From Deferribacteraceae bacterium (GTDB lineage: Bacteria > Chrysiogenota > Deferribacteres > Deferribacterales > JAISNW01), in contig JAITWF010000126.1 in assembly GCA_031285415.1 (NCBI GenBank), forward strand, positions 1-14,097: a DNA stretch of 14,097 nucleotides, given 5' to 3'. The notes beneath the pieces are model-generated. The model saw only the letters and a list, made by a program, of their open reading frames with translations. It ran no database searches and had not been told where the DNA came from. Positions within the stretch are counted from its first letter, which is position 1. Every line of letters begins with the position of its first letter. This document shows, piece by piece, positions 1 through 7,629 of the stretch. Both the position numbers and the translations under genes were made by a program.

Positions 1-1645
1 TGCCCTCTGGGTCTACAGCATGAACAGCGCAAGCTATGCATGGGTCGAAAGAGTGGATTGTACGGATAACTTCCAACGGTTTGTGCTCATCAGCGATAGG
101 GTTGCCAAGTAGAGACGCCTCGTATGGGCTAGCCACGTTAGCAGCGTCTTTAGGGCCTGCATTCCATGTAGATGGAACAACAGCCTGATAGTTAGCAATT
201 TTGCCATCTTCGATAACGATCCAGTGTGATAGGAAACCACGAGGAGCTTCCAACATACCAACGCCTTCGAATCTGCCTTTAGGGAACTCTGTTACGTGGT
301 TAGCGTATGTCTGATCCCCATTAGCGATGTTTGCACACAACATATCGATGCTCTCGATAGCTCTGTCAGCCATGATCGAGCAACGGATCGCTCTTGCAGC
401 ATGACGACCTAGTGTCGAGTGGAGCTGTGCAGGCTTCAACTTAGCAGCAGAAAGTGCGCCGTTCACGAGGCCAACAGTTTTCTGGTCGCCAGCTGTGTAT
501 GCAGCAAGGATCTGTGCCAAAGGTCCAACCTGATAAGGTTTGCCATTATAGCGAGGAGCCTTACACCATGTATACTTGCCATTATCTTCAAAATCAGTGT
601 ACTTAGGCTCTGATTTACCCTTATATGGGTGAAGGTTTGTAGCCTCTGTGTACCATGCGTGAGCAGTGTCCTCTGACATGCCGTTACGGAATGCAGCGTT
701 GTTCCAGTCTTTCAGCTCTGTAAATGCGCCCTCAGTGATCAAGCCGCCTTTATCAAGGAACGCTGAATTTTTGGTATCAGTTGGGAACTCTGGAACTGAC
801 ATATAGTTCGTAACGCCAGCACCGTAGCTAAACCACTCAGGGTAGAAGCTAGCAACTGCAAGAACGTCTGGTATATAAACTTTGTTTACAAACTCTTGAG
901 CTTTCAACACATTCTCTCTAACAAGAGCGATGCGCTCAAAGTTTAGAGTAGCAGGGTTGTCTACATTAATAGCTGTAGCAACACCACCAACGCAAAGGTT
1001 CTGGATGTGTGGCTCTTTACCGCCAAGAACTGCAACAGCTTGAGAAGCCATACGCTGATAGTCAAGTGCTTTTAGGTAGTGAGAGAACGCAATCAGGTTA
1101 ACCTCTGGTGGAAGCTTCATTGCAGGGTGACCCCAGTAAGCGTTGCCGAAGATACCGAGTTTGCCACGCTGTACGAAAGCAGCAAGACGCTCTTTCGCAG
1201 CGGTGAACTCATGCACGTTGTTGCCAGACCAGTCAGAGTAGCCCTGTGCGATCTGTGCAGCTTTTGCAGGATCAGCTTTCAGAGCAGATACTATATCAAC
1301 CCAGTCTAGTGCAGATAGGTGATAGAAGTGAACTATGTGGTCTTGCACGCAGTGTGCAGATGTAATAATGTTACGGATGTACTGAGCGTTAAGAGGGATC
1401 TCAACTTTCAGAGCGTCCTCAACTGCACGTACAGAGGCGAGCGCATGAGTGGTTGTGCAAACGCCGCAGAAGCGTTGTGCGAAAACCCATGCATCACGAG
1501 GGTCTCTGCCTTGCAATATTGTTTCGATACCACGAAACATCTGTGCAGACGACCAAGCTTTTGTTACCTTTCCCCCGCCTACTTCAACGTCTACCCTAAG
1601 GTGACCTTCTATCCTTGTAACTGGATCTACTTTAATTCTAGCCAT
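1..1645 (-). CDS. hybC: [NiFe]-hydrogenase large subunit, HybC type (3' end cut by window edge)
   Basis: Catalytic subunit of a periplasmic uptake hydrogenase; it holds the Ni-Fe(CN)2CO site that splits H2. Translation from the ATG at 1645-1643 gives 548 codons before the window ends. Near the N-terminus is RIEGHLRV, and the L1 motif RFCGVCTTTH has its nickel cysteines at residues 60 and 63. The L2 motif DPCIACAVH lies at 534-542 (Cys536, Cys539). In this family a maturation endopeptidase cuts after that His, so the tail starting AVDPEG should be a removable C-terminal extension; its end is outside the window. GAGGAG lies 7 nt before the ATG. The gene starts 23 bp after hybB. There is no Tat signal, as expected for a subunit exported with HybO. 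The family is certain; the Hyb subtype rests on operon order and the DPCxACAVH tail. Confidence 0.96.
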   Translation of the reverse strand, partial: MARIKVDPVTRIEGHLRVDVEVGGGKVTKAWSSAQMFRGIETILQGRDPRDAWVFAQRFCGVCTTTHALASVRAVEDALKVEIPLNAQYIRNIITSAHCVQDHIVHFYHLSALDWVDIVSALKADPAKAAQIAQGYSDWSGNNVHEFTAAKERLAAFVQRGKLGIFGNAYWGHPAMKLPPEVNLIAFSHYLKALDYQRMASQAVAVLGGKEPHIQNLCVGGVATAINVDNPATLNFERIALVRENVLKAQEFVNKVYIPDVLAVASFYPEWFSYGAGVTNYMSVPEFPTDTKNSAFLDKGGLITEGAFTELKDWNNAAFRNGMSEDTAHAWYTEATNLHPYKGKSEPKYTDFEDNGKYTWCKAPRYNGKPYQVGPLAQILAAYTAGDQKTVGLVNGALSAAKLKPAQLHSTLGRHAARAIRCSIMADRAIESIDMLCANIANGDQTYANHVTEFPKGRFEGVGMLEAPRGFLSHWIVIEDGKIANYQAVVPSTWNAGPKDAANVASPYEASLLGNPIADEHKPLEVIRTIHSFDPCIACAVHAVDPEG

Positions 1646-1668
1646 TTATATTCTCCTCGATTATTAAA

Positions 1669-2844
1669 TTAATGCGCCCCTGCTGCGTGTGCTTTCGGCA
1701 GCAGTTTTAGCAATCTTGAAAGTATGATGTATGCCAATACTTCAAGAGCTATAAATCCATATGTAAGCATAAATTCAACTACAGATGGGAAGTATGGATT
1801 CCACTCGTCACCAGGGTTGAAGCCTACAAGGTATACGTTCATACGATACAAGCCGCCGCCGAAGCAGAGCATCATAGCCATAAAGAACGCTTTTCTTGGA
1901 GTCAGTTTCGTTGCAAACATAACTATCGGAATCACTATCAGTGCCGTCTCTATCCAGAACATTGCTGAATGGAAGCCCGATGTGAATAGGTAGCCAATTT
2001 TGCCACCGACTACAAGGCTGATAACACGAATAGCTAGCCAGAATGCGCCAACGAATGGGATGAAGCGAGCGATCTCCAACGCTTCATACTCGTATGGGCG
2101 TTTGAAACCTGCTGACGATAGACCAACTTCAAACTGTACGATAGATAGACCCATAAGTAGGGCGTTCGATACGAACAGAAGTGGTAGAAAGTTTGTCTGC
2201 CAGAGTGGGTGCAGTTTGTATCCAGTGATGATAAATAGCGAGCCAAGGGACGACTGGTGCATAGTAGGCAGAGTCATACCAAGAGCGATGATAAATATCA
2301 GCACTTTGTCGAGTTTAGGAGCTACAAATAGAGCCATGCTTTTAAAGAAGCCGTCTTTAAATGTTGCAAGTTTCTCGAGAACTGCTGGGAGAAACTCGAT
2401 AATAAGGATACAGGTATACGCCATAACGCAGAGCGCAACCTCAAACATGATCGAGTTTGGCTGCCACTGTGATGGAACGAAGAAGTTGTAAACGTTCCAG
2501 TAACGGCCTATATCGATAATAACGGATGTACCAGCAAGGGCATAGCCAAACATACTGGCAACGACCGCAGAGCGGATCATTGGGTGGTATTTCCAACCAT
2601 TTAAGATATAGCAGATAATTGCAAGTGCGTAACCGCCGCAGGCAAATGCTGTACCAATAGAAACGTCATACGCAAGCCATACCCCCCAAGGGTAGCCGTC
2701 GTTAAGATTTGATACTGCGCCGATGCTTGTAACAAAGCGGTAGCCTGCTACTGCAAAGGCAAATGCAACGAGCAACGCAAGCACAACTGTCACAGGTGTG
2801 ATCAGTTTCCCCGGTGCTTGAACATAATCATCATGATGGCTCAT
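1669..2844 (-). CDS. hybB: Hydrogenase membrane subunit, NrfD/PsrC family (HybB)
   Basis: Integral membrane subunit of the Hyb complex, expected to pass electrons from the Fe-S subunit HybA to the quinone pool. The 391-residue protein is close to the length I recall for E. coli HybB. About ten hydrophobic spans can be read, roughly at residues 15-37, 57-81, 93-112, 134-157, 180-199, 218-237, 258-280, 296-312, 318-337 and 356-378. The segment PWGVWLAYDV and the lack of cysteine cluster motifs fit the NrfD-like family rather than a cytochrome b subunit. A strong ribosome site, AAGGAGG, sits inside the end of hybA, and the two genes share ATGA, so they are probably translationally coupled. hybC follows after 23 bp. 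Confidence 0.93.
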   Translation of the reverse strand: MSHHDDYVQAPGKLITPVTVVLALLVAFAFAVAGYRFVTSIGAVSNLNDGYPWGVWLAYDVSIGTAFACGGYALAIICYILNGWKYHPMIRSAVVASMFGYALAGTSVIIDIGRYWNVYNFFVPSQWQPNSIMFEVALCVMAYTCILIIEFLPAVLEKLATFKDGFFKSMALFVAPKLDKVLIFIIALGMTLPTMHQSSLGSLFIITGYKLHPLWQTNFLPLLFVSNALLMGLSIVQFEVGLSSAGFKRPYEYEALEIARFIPFVGAFWLAIRVISLVVGGKIGYLFTSGFHSAMFWIETALIVIPIVMFATKLTPRKAFFMAMMLCFGGGLYRMNVYLVGFNPGDEWNPYFPSVVEFMLTYGFIALEVLAYIILSRLLKLLPKAHAAGAH

Positions 2845-3776
2845 GCGTGACCTCCTTTGTGATCATTATTCCTCTCGTCCTTGTCACGCTTAAACTGATG
2901 TTTCAGAGCGATCGCACATAGTGTGACATATAGAGCGGCAGGAGCTGCCATCCATTTGTATATTGTGTGCTGAATAGTTTCAGACTCTGTAGCATACGAG
3001 TAGTCAGGAAGAGTTGGCATGCCAAGTTTTTCAAAGTCAACTTTAGCTATGTATATAACGTTTGTGCCGCCATATTCATGCTCGCCGTAGACTTTATCTT
3101 GGAAGTAGTAGCCAGGCTTCTCTGCGATTCTACGTTTTGCTTCCGCCATAAGGTCGGTGCGTTTGCCGTAGATAACAGCTTTAACAGGGCAAGTTTCAAC
3201 GCAAGATGGCATACCTTTTGTTTTAAGGTTTGTCTCTCTGCAAAGCTCGCATTTAACGATTTTTGGGAATGTTTCATGCCATTCCCAAGATGGAACGTTG
3301 AATGGGCAAGCCATCTGGCAGTAGCGGCAACCGATACAGATCCCTTTATCGTACTCAACGATACCGGTCTCTGGGTTTTTTGTCATCGCTTTTACAGGGC
3401 ATGCAGATACGCAACCAGGTGCGTTACAGTGCATACACTGACGTTTGATGAATGCATACTCTGATTTATTTTCAGGGTTCTGATACATCTTAATAATATT
3501 TTTCGTACGATAATCAAGCTCTTGTACGTTCGCCCATCTTACTTCAGCGGTATCTGCAGGTGCAAGAGAGACGGTATCGTCTAGATTAAAGTTTGAATTA
3601 CGGCAAGCAGTAACACACGCCTGACAGCCCACGCAAAGTGAGGAATCGTATAGCATTCCTACTTCGTCTGGACCGAAAGTTATGGCTTTGCTCGCATGAG
3701 CCGCAACAGGGGAGAGCGCAAGAGCCCCCGCACCGATAGCGGCAGCTTTCATAAAGCCGCGTCTTGTACTTTTCAT
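2841..3776 (-). CDS. hybA: Hydrogenase Fe-S subunit with four [4Fe-4S] clusters, Tat-exported (HybA)
   Basis: Electron-transfer ferredoxin subunit linking the periplasmic hydrogenase dimer to HybB. The N-terminus has the twin-arginine motif STRRGFMK, an Ala-rich core and a likely cleavage site after AAHA near residue 28. Sixteen cysteines form four groups: 48/51/54/58, 114/117/122/126, 147/150/153/157 and 176/179/192/196, as in DmsB/NrfC/HybA-type proteins. A hydrophobic stretch at about 273-293 followed by a charged tail looks like the C-terminal membrane anchor typical of HybA. The start is supported by GGAG 8 nt upstream, overlapping the end of hybO; the gap to hybO is 5 bp. The length of 311 residues is slightly shorter than E. 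coli HybA. Confidence 0.94.
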   Translation of the reverse strand: MKSTRRGFMKAAAIGAGALALSPVAAHASKAITFGPDEVGMLYDSSLCVGCQACVTACRNSNFNLDDTVSLAPADTAEVRWANVQELDYRTKNIIKMYQNPENKSEYAFIKRQCMHCNAPGCVSACPVKAMTKNPETGIVEYDKGICIGCRYCQMACPFNVPSWEWHETFPKIVKCELCRETNLKTKGMPSCVETCPVKAVIYGKRTDLMAEAKRRIAEKPGYYFQDKVYGEHEYGGTNVIYIAKVDFEKLGMPTLPDYSYATESETIQHTIYKWMAAPAALYVTLCAIALKHQFKRDKDERNNDHKGGHA

Positions 3777-3781
3777 GTGCC

Positions 3782-4858
3782 TTACTCCTTAGGTAATGTT
3801 GAGCCTTTGCCGGCTGCAAATCCTAGAGCCGCACCAGCGATTGCGCCAACGCCCAACGCAGAGATTGCGCTAACTGGTTTGCCAGAAGGGGTAACCTTGG
3901 TTGGTGGGAACCAAGCTGGAGATGTAGGATCGATTATGTCTACTTTATCAAAGATAGATGTGTTGAACACAAGTCTCTCTGTGCAACCAACGCAAGGGTG
4001 ACCGATAGAAACAGGCCATGCCACGTTGTCGTTGAAGCGAAGTGTAGAGCAGTTTGCATATGTAGCTGGGCCTTTGCAGCCGAGTTCATAGAGGCAGTAG
4101 CCAAGTGCGTGGCCTTCGTCGCCGAAATCTTTCGCAAAACGACCTGCGTCGAAGTGTGGACGACGCTCGCAATGCTCGTGGATTCTACGTCCGTATGCAA
4201 ATAGAGGTCTGTTCTCTGCATCCATCTCTGGGAGCTTGCCCATTGTGAGGAAGTAGAGGATAGTAGCGATTAGGTTGTATGGGCTAGGAGGGCAACCTGG
4301 TAGGTTGATAAGAGGTCTGTCCTCAACTAGTGATGAAACGCTAACAGCGCCAGTAGGGTTTGGTGCAGCTGCCTGAACGCCACCTAGAGACGCACATGTA
4401 CCCATGCTGATTACAGCGAATGCGCCATCTGCTGCAACTCTAAGAGAGTCAACAGCCTTTGTACCGCCAACCTGGCAGTAGATACCGTTCTCTGCGAGAG
4501 GTACTGCACCTTCGCAAACAAGGATATACTTGCCTTTGTGCGCTACGATAGCGTCGTGTAGGGCTTTTTCAGCCTGCTCACCAGAACCAACCATAAGTGT
4601 CTCATGATACTCAAGATTGATAACATCCAAAAGAAGGTTCCCTAAGCCAGGGTGGCTTGAACGTAAAAGTGACTCAGAACAACCAGTGCACTCCTGAAAA
4701 TGGAGCCAAATCACTGGAGGTCTATTGTCGGATTCAGCCGCCGCAGCTACTTTTGGAATCATTGTTGCGGGTAATCCCATAACTGCAGTAACTGCCGTGA
4801 TTGCTTTCATAAAATCGCGGCGCGAGAAATCTGCCCCAAACAAGCTAGCATCTAACAT
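3782..4858 (-). CDS. hybO: [NiFe]-hydrogenase small subunit, Tat-exported (HybO)
   Basis: Electron-relay subunit of the hydrogenase dimer. I chose the ATG at 4858-4856 (358 residues): it has a GGGGG run about 6 nt upstream and places the Tat motif SRRDFMK at residues 12-18. An upstream in-frame ATG at 4936 would add 26 residues before the signal and would lie inside the candidate -10 box. Signal cleavage is likely after the Ala run near residue 41. Cluster ligands can be followed: proximal Cys57, Cys60, Cys155 (GTCASLGG) and Cys189 (LPGCPPSP); distal His227, Cys230, Cys255, Cys261; medial three-Cys set 270, 289, 292. The proximal motif is ECTGCSESLLRS, the standard form rather than the CTCC form of O2-tolerant enzymes. 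A Gly/Ala-rich hydrophobic stretch at 329-350 may be a C-terminal anchor. First gene of the hyb operon. Confidence 0.95.
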   Translation of the reverse strand: MLDASLFGADFSRRDFMKAITAVTAVMGLPATMIPKVAAAAESDNRPPVIWLHFQECTGCSESLLRSSHPGLGNLLLDVINLEYHETLMVGSGEQAEKALHDAIVAHKGKYILVCEGAVPLAENGIYCQVGGTKAVDSLRVAADGAFAVISMGTCASLGGVQAAAPNPTGAVSVSSLVEDRPLINLPGCPPSPYNLIATILYFLTMGKLPEMDAENRPLFAYGRRIHEHCERRPHFDAGRFAKDFGDEGHALGYCLYELGCKGPATYANCSTLRFNDNVAWPVSIGHPCVGCTERLVFNTSIFDKVDIIDPTSPAWFPPTKVTPSGKPVSAISALGVGAIAGAALGFAAGKGSTLPKE

Positions 4859-4934
4859 TTTTTCCCCCAAAAGTGTTTCCGCCCAATAAGCTCGAAAAGA
4901 TAGACTCCAAGCGCAGTTGCAGGGCATAACACTC

Positions 4935-5003
4935 ATTATATTGAACCGAGTTTGTAAAGTTTTCGGTTAATCCGAACTATACCATGTTTTTTACAAAATA
5001 CAA
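4935..5003 (-). promoter_or_regulatory. Candidate hyb operon promoters and operator-like inverted repeats
   Basis: Two sigma70-like options lie upstream of hybO. The distal one is TTGTAT (minus strand, 5003-4998), a 16-bp spacer, then TATAGT (4981-4976). The proximal one is a perfect TATAAT (4940-4935) without a good -35. Between them are nested inverted repeats: AACCGA and TCGGTT separated by 13 bp (4944-4968), and TTCGG/CCGAA around 5 bp (4962-4976). These overlap the expected start of the distal promoter and lie just upstream of the proximal -10, where a repressor or activator could bind. No regulator gene is in the window. The assignment rests on pattern reading only. Confidence 0.4.
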
Positions 5004-5136
5004 CCTAAAATTTGCTGTCCGGTTAGTTTACCCCCTGGTCTGGCAAATGTTTCGAAGTTTGTACTATTCAAAAAGATACCAAATTGGTCTTTTTTAAGTT
5101 TGTTATAGTATATAGATTTCAGAGTGTTAATTATAA
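5004..5136. other. Gene-free AT-rich spacer
   Basis: No supportable gene lies between the hyb promoter region and the GC-rich repeats. Both strands lack a start with a ribosome site and a recognisable protein. The only local structure is a short palindrome ACCAA-A-TTGGT near 5078-5088 followed by a T run, whose one-base loop makes it a poor hairpin; it could be a protein-binding site. Confidence 0.5.
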
Positions 5137-5261
5137 CCCCTCCCCCTTGGGGGGAGGGTGGCACGCAGTGTCGGGAGAGGGGATAGTTTTGAAAATATAT
5201 TATTTGATAATAAATTACAGATAACCCCTCTCCCTTGATCCCTCCCCCCAAGGGGGAGGGG
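5137..5261. repeat. Pair of GC-rich palindromic repeats in inverted orientation
   Basis: The 22 bp at 5137-5158 are the exact reverse complement of 5240-5261. Each is itself a hairpin, CCCTCCCCC against GGGGGAGGG. A second perfect arm pair, GGGAGAGGGG (5173-5182) and CCCCTCTCCC (5225-5234), sits inside. The left copy has 14 bp between its two blocks, including a GGCAC/GTGTC mini-hairpin; the right copy has 5 bp (TTGAT). The centre, about 42 bp, is AT-rich. This reads as two copies of one dispersed repeat placed head to head, or one MITE-like unit. It lies 16 bp after the Fe-S protein gene and could cap its transcript, but the U-runs of a classical terminator are missing. Confidence 0.85.
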
Positions 5262-5277
5262 AAGAGTAAGTTGTCAG

Positions 5278-6354
5278 CTACTTCTCAAACTTTAATAGAT
5301 CGTCGAATAGCTCTTTGAGGTTTAATGTTTTACTAGGCACTATATATCCGTAGTAGCACGATATGCGGCACATTCCGCACGATGTGCAGTTGGATGGGTT
5401 GAATAGGATCTGTTTGTCATCTTCGCTCATATGGAATGCGCCTGTAGGACACATCCGTGTGCAAACTTTGCATAGAACGCAATCTGTAGCAATCTCAAAA
5501 TTATAAAAGTATGCGCCGATACGGATCTCATCCTTTAGAAGTTTGCCGCACGAAAGGAGTGACTCGATAAGTAGTTTGCGCTTGGCTGGCACCTCCTTAG
5601 TGGTGCGAGCGGTGGTGCGAGTTGGTAGCTCTTGCGGCGTTAGCAGTGCAGCGCTCTTCACTAAGGTATCGGCGGCGTTATCTCTAAAGAAACCGAACAT
5701 TCCTCTGCGGTCTACCGTTTGCGCCATCTTAAGAGCTTTCTCCTCCTTCGGATCGGGGGCTGAAATCGGGAACTGTTTTGGAAATTTTATAGTGATACTG
5801 CTCTGCTCGTGCGTAATCTGTACGCCATCGAGATATTCAAAGTATGTAGAGAGCTTTTTTAGCTCCTCTATCTCATCAGTAACGATATCTCTGCCATATT
5901 TAGAGGCACAGGCAGTACAATCGGGCGTTTCAATTATAATCTTGCTAGCACCATGGGTGTATAGATATAGAAGATCGGGAAGCCCTATTATTCCTAGGCA
6001 CTCCATCATGGCAGCGTCGGATTTGCTCACCTTACAGCTAAGTTTAAGCTCCCCTTCGGGGGTGATCTTCCCTAGATATTCCTTTAAAAAGTTCTCATAC
6101 TCCATCTCTCGTATGTTGAAAACGCCTGTGGGGCAGATGTTAACGCAGATACCGCAGTATGTGCAACTATCCCAATCGATATTGACGGTGCTCCCTACGT
6201 CGCCCACCTTTATTGCGCCTGTAGGACAGTTGGTTTCGCATAGGTTGCATTTGGAGAGCTTGTGGCACATCTTATTGCACCGCTCGGGGCGCACCCCTAC
6301 GGCTTGACTCATCCCCACAAGCACGGAGTTGGCTAGGTTGAACTTACCGAACAT
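5278..6354 (-). CDS. Four-cluster ferredoxin-type Fe-S protein of unknown partner
   Basis: A soluble 358-residue protein, likely cytoplasmic since it has no signal peptide or membrane span. The N-terminal pair of clusters uses Cys36/39/43 (with Cys26 or Cys30 as the probable fourth ligand) and CTYCGICVNICP at 64-75. The C-terminal pair uses CVLCKVCTRMCP at 292-303 and Cys323/326/329/333; the last lacks the usual Pro. Between them, residues 100-160 hold four further cysteines (107, 119, 146, 149) in an LSC...ECLG...DCTAC pattern that could bind another cofactor. A linker of about 60 residues (195-260) is low in cysteine. The function is not recognisable; an electron carrier between redox enzymes is the obvious guess. 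The start overlaps the end of uppS by 11 bp, so it belongs to the lepA operon although the hydrogenase operon follows it. Confidence 0.85.
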   Translation of the reverse strand: MFGKFNLANSVLVGMSQAVGVRPERCNKMCHKLSKCNLCETNCPTGAIKVGDVGSTVNIDWDSCTYCGICVNICPTGVFNIREMEYENFLKEYLGKITPEGELKLSCKVSKSDAAMMECLGIIGLPDLLYLYTHGASKIIIETPDCTACASKYGRDIVTDEIEELKKLSTYFEYLDGVQITHEQSSITIKFPKQFPISAPDPKEEKALKMAQTVDRRGMFGFFRDNAADTLVKSAALLTPQELPTRTTARTTKEVPAKRKLLIESLLSCGKLLKDEIRIGAYFYNFEIATDCVLCKVCTRMCPTGAFHMSEDDKQILFNPSNCTSCGMCRISCYYGYIVPSKTLNLKELFDDLLKFEK

Positions 6355-7030
6355 CTATCTGCTCATCTGTTTTGCCGAAGCGACGTTGGCGATTATTAAA
6401 GCTCTCTATAGCAAGCTTTAAATCGGTGTCGCCGAAATCTGGCCAGAGTGTTTCGGTGAAGTACATCTCGGCATATGCAAGCTGCCAGAGCATAAAGTTT
6501 GATATGCGCAGCTCGCCCCCTGTGCGGATCAGCAGATCCACATCGGATAGCTCTGGATGATATAGATACTTTGCAAAGCTCTCCTCTGTAAAGTCGTCGC
6601 CACTTTCAGCCAATCGTTTCGCCGCCTGCACGATCTCGTCTCTGCCGCCGTAATCGAGCGCAATATTCAGGATCATTCCTGTATTATCAGCCGATTCAGC
6701 CATAACGGTCTCTAACGCTCTCCTTCCAGATGTTGGGATACGATCGAGTCTACCAGAGACGATAAGCTTTACATTGTTTTTGATAAGCTCTCTCGCCTCT
6801 TTGGTGATATAATCCTCTAGAAGTTTCATCAGAAAGCTGACCTCGTCCTGTGGGCGAAGCCAGTTCTCTGTGGAGAAGGCGAATAGGCTTAATATATCGA
6901 CTCCAGCGTTATCGGCAGCTCGCACGATACGAGTGACCGATTTGACACCCTCACGATGTCCCATAACTCTGGAGAGACTGCGACGCTTCGCCCACTCGCC
7001 GTTGCGATCCATTATGATTGCAATGTGCAT
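6344..7030 (-). CDS. uppS: Undecaprenyl diphosphate synthase (cis-prenyltransferase) with altered signature motif
   Basis: Makes the C55 lipid carrier for peptidoglycan and other wall polymers from farnesyl diphosphate and isopentenyl diphosphate. The fold is clear from FAFSTENWLRP (50-60), ALDYGGRDEI (124-133), the RTGGELRISNF block (169-179) and ETLWPDFGDTDL. Asp8, Arg21, His25, Arg169, Arg175 and Ser177 match the catalytic and diphosphate-binding residues of the E. coli enzyme. The signature usually written MDGNGRWA reads MDRNGEWA here, and RTSGE reads RTGGE. The codon before the ATG is the frr stop, so no longer start in this frame is possible; the N-terminus is short. There is no clear Shine-Dalgarno, so translation is probably coupled to frr. 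Position after pyrH-frr is the common bacterial order. Confidence 0.94.
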   Translation of the reverse strand: MHIAIIMDRNGEWAKRRSLSRVMGHREGVKSVTRIVRAADNAGVDILSLFAFSTENWLRPQDEVSFLMKLLEDYITKEARELIKNNVKLIVSGRLDRIPTSGRRALETVMAESADNTGMILNIALDYGGRDEIVQAAKRLAESGDDFTEESFAKYLYHPELSDVDLLIRTGGELRISNFMLWQLAYAEMYFTETLWPDFGDTDLKLAIESFNNRQRRFGKTDEQIDVR

Positions 7031-7588
7031 CTATATTTCCATTAACTCTTTCTCTTTAACTGCGGTGATCTCGTCTAACGATTTGATCTGTGCGTCGGTG
7101 ATCTTCTGGATCTCATCGACTGCACGTTTTGATTCATCTTCAGAGATCGCTTTATCCTTCTCTAGCTTCTTAACTTTATCATTTGCGTCACGACGTTCGT
7201 TGCGTACGGCGATCTTTGTATCTTCGCACATCTTTTTGACTACCTTTACGAGATCTTTACGACGCTCTTCGGTAAGTCTCGGTATCGGAATGCGCACTAG
7301 TTTACCGTCATTCGATGGGTTCAGACCTAATCCGCCGTTTAATATGGCCTTTTCGATAGCAGGGATCAGTGAAGAGTCCCACGGCTGTACTGTTACCATA
7401 TGAGCGTCTGCCACATGTAGCGTGCCAACGCCAGCTAGTGGGGTTGGTGTGCCATACGCCTCTACCCTGATATTATCAAAGATCGATGTGCTGGCACGCC
7501 CAGAGCGTACAGCTTTTAGTTCGCCTTTGAAGTGCTGGATTGTTTTATCCATCTTCTCTTTCATCTCGTTGATAGTTGTTTTAGACAT
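7031..7588 (-). CDS. frr: Ribosome recycling factor
   Basis: Together with EF-G it splits the post-termination ribosome. The 185-residue product starting MSKTTINEMKEKMDKTIQHF has the usual family length. Family blocks include RSGRASTSIFDNIRVEAYGTPTPLAGVGTL (residues about 28-57), QPWDSS, GLGLNPSNDGKLVRIPIPRLTEERRKDLVK and the charged C-terminal helix. I placed the start at 7588 because AGGAGA lies 8 nt upstream; an in-frame ATG at 7630 would add 14 unconserved residues and lacks this site. The stop codon touches the uppS ATG. Upstream, 116 bp separate it from pyrH, most of it filled by a structured repeat. Confidence 0.96.
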   Translation of the reverse strand: MSKTTINEMKEKMDKTIQHFKGELKAVRSGRASTSIFDNIRVEAYGTPTPLAGVGTLHVADAHMVTVQPWDSSLIPAIEKAILNGGLGLNPSNDGKLVRIPIPRLTEERRKDLVKVVKKMCEDTKIAVRNERRDANDKVKKLEKDKAISEDESKRAVDEIQKITDAQIKSLDEITAVKEKELMEI

Positions 7589-7629
7589 GTTTATATTCTC
7601 CTGATTGATTGCATTTATGTACCTAATCA

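Noticed and set aside
2000..2491. Plus-strand open frame of 163 codons
   Set aside because: Antisense to hybB, without a ribosome site or family match.
4859..4936. N-terminal extension of HybO from the ATG at 4936
   Set aside because: It would precede the Tat signal with unrelated sequence and overlap the candidate -10; the ATG at 4858 has its own ribosome site.
4991..5251. Minus-strand open frame of 86 codons in the intergenic region
   Set aside because: It runs through both GC-rich repeat copies, has no ribosome site and no recognisable protein content; the frame is a by-product of the repeats.
5543..6307. Plus-strand open frame of 254 codons
   Set aside because: Fully antisense to the Fe-S protein gene, whose cysteine motifs and operon overlap prove the minus strand; the plus frame is Ser/Leu-rich with no domain.
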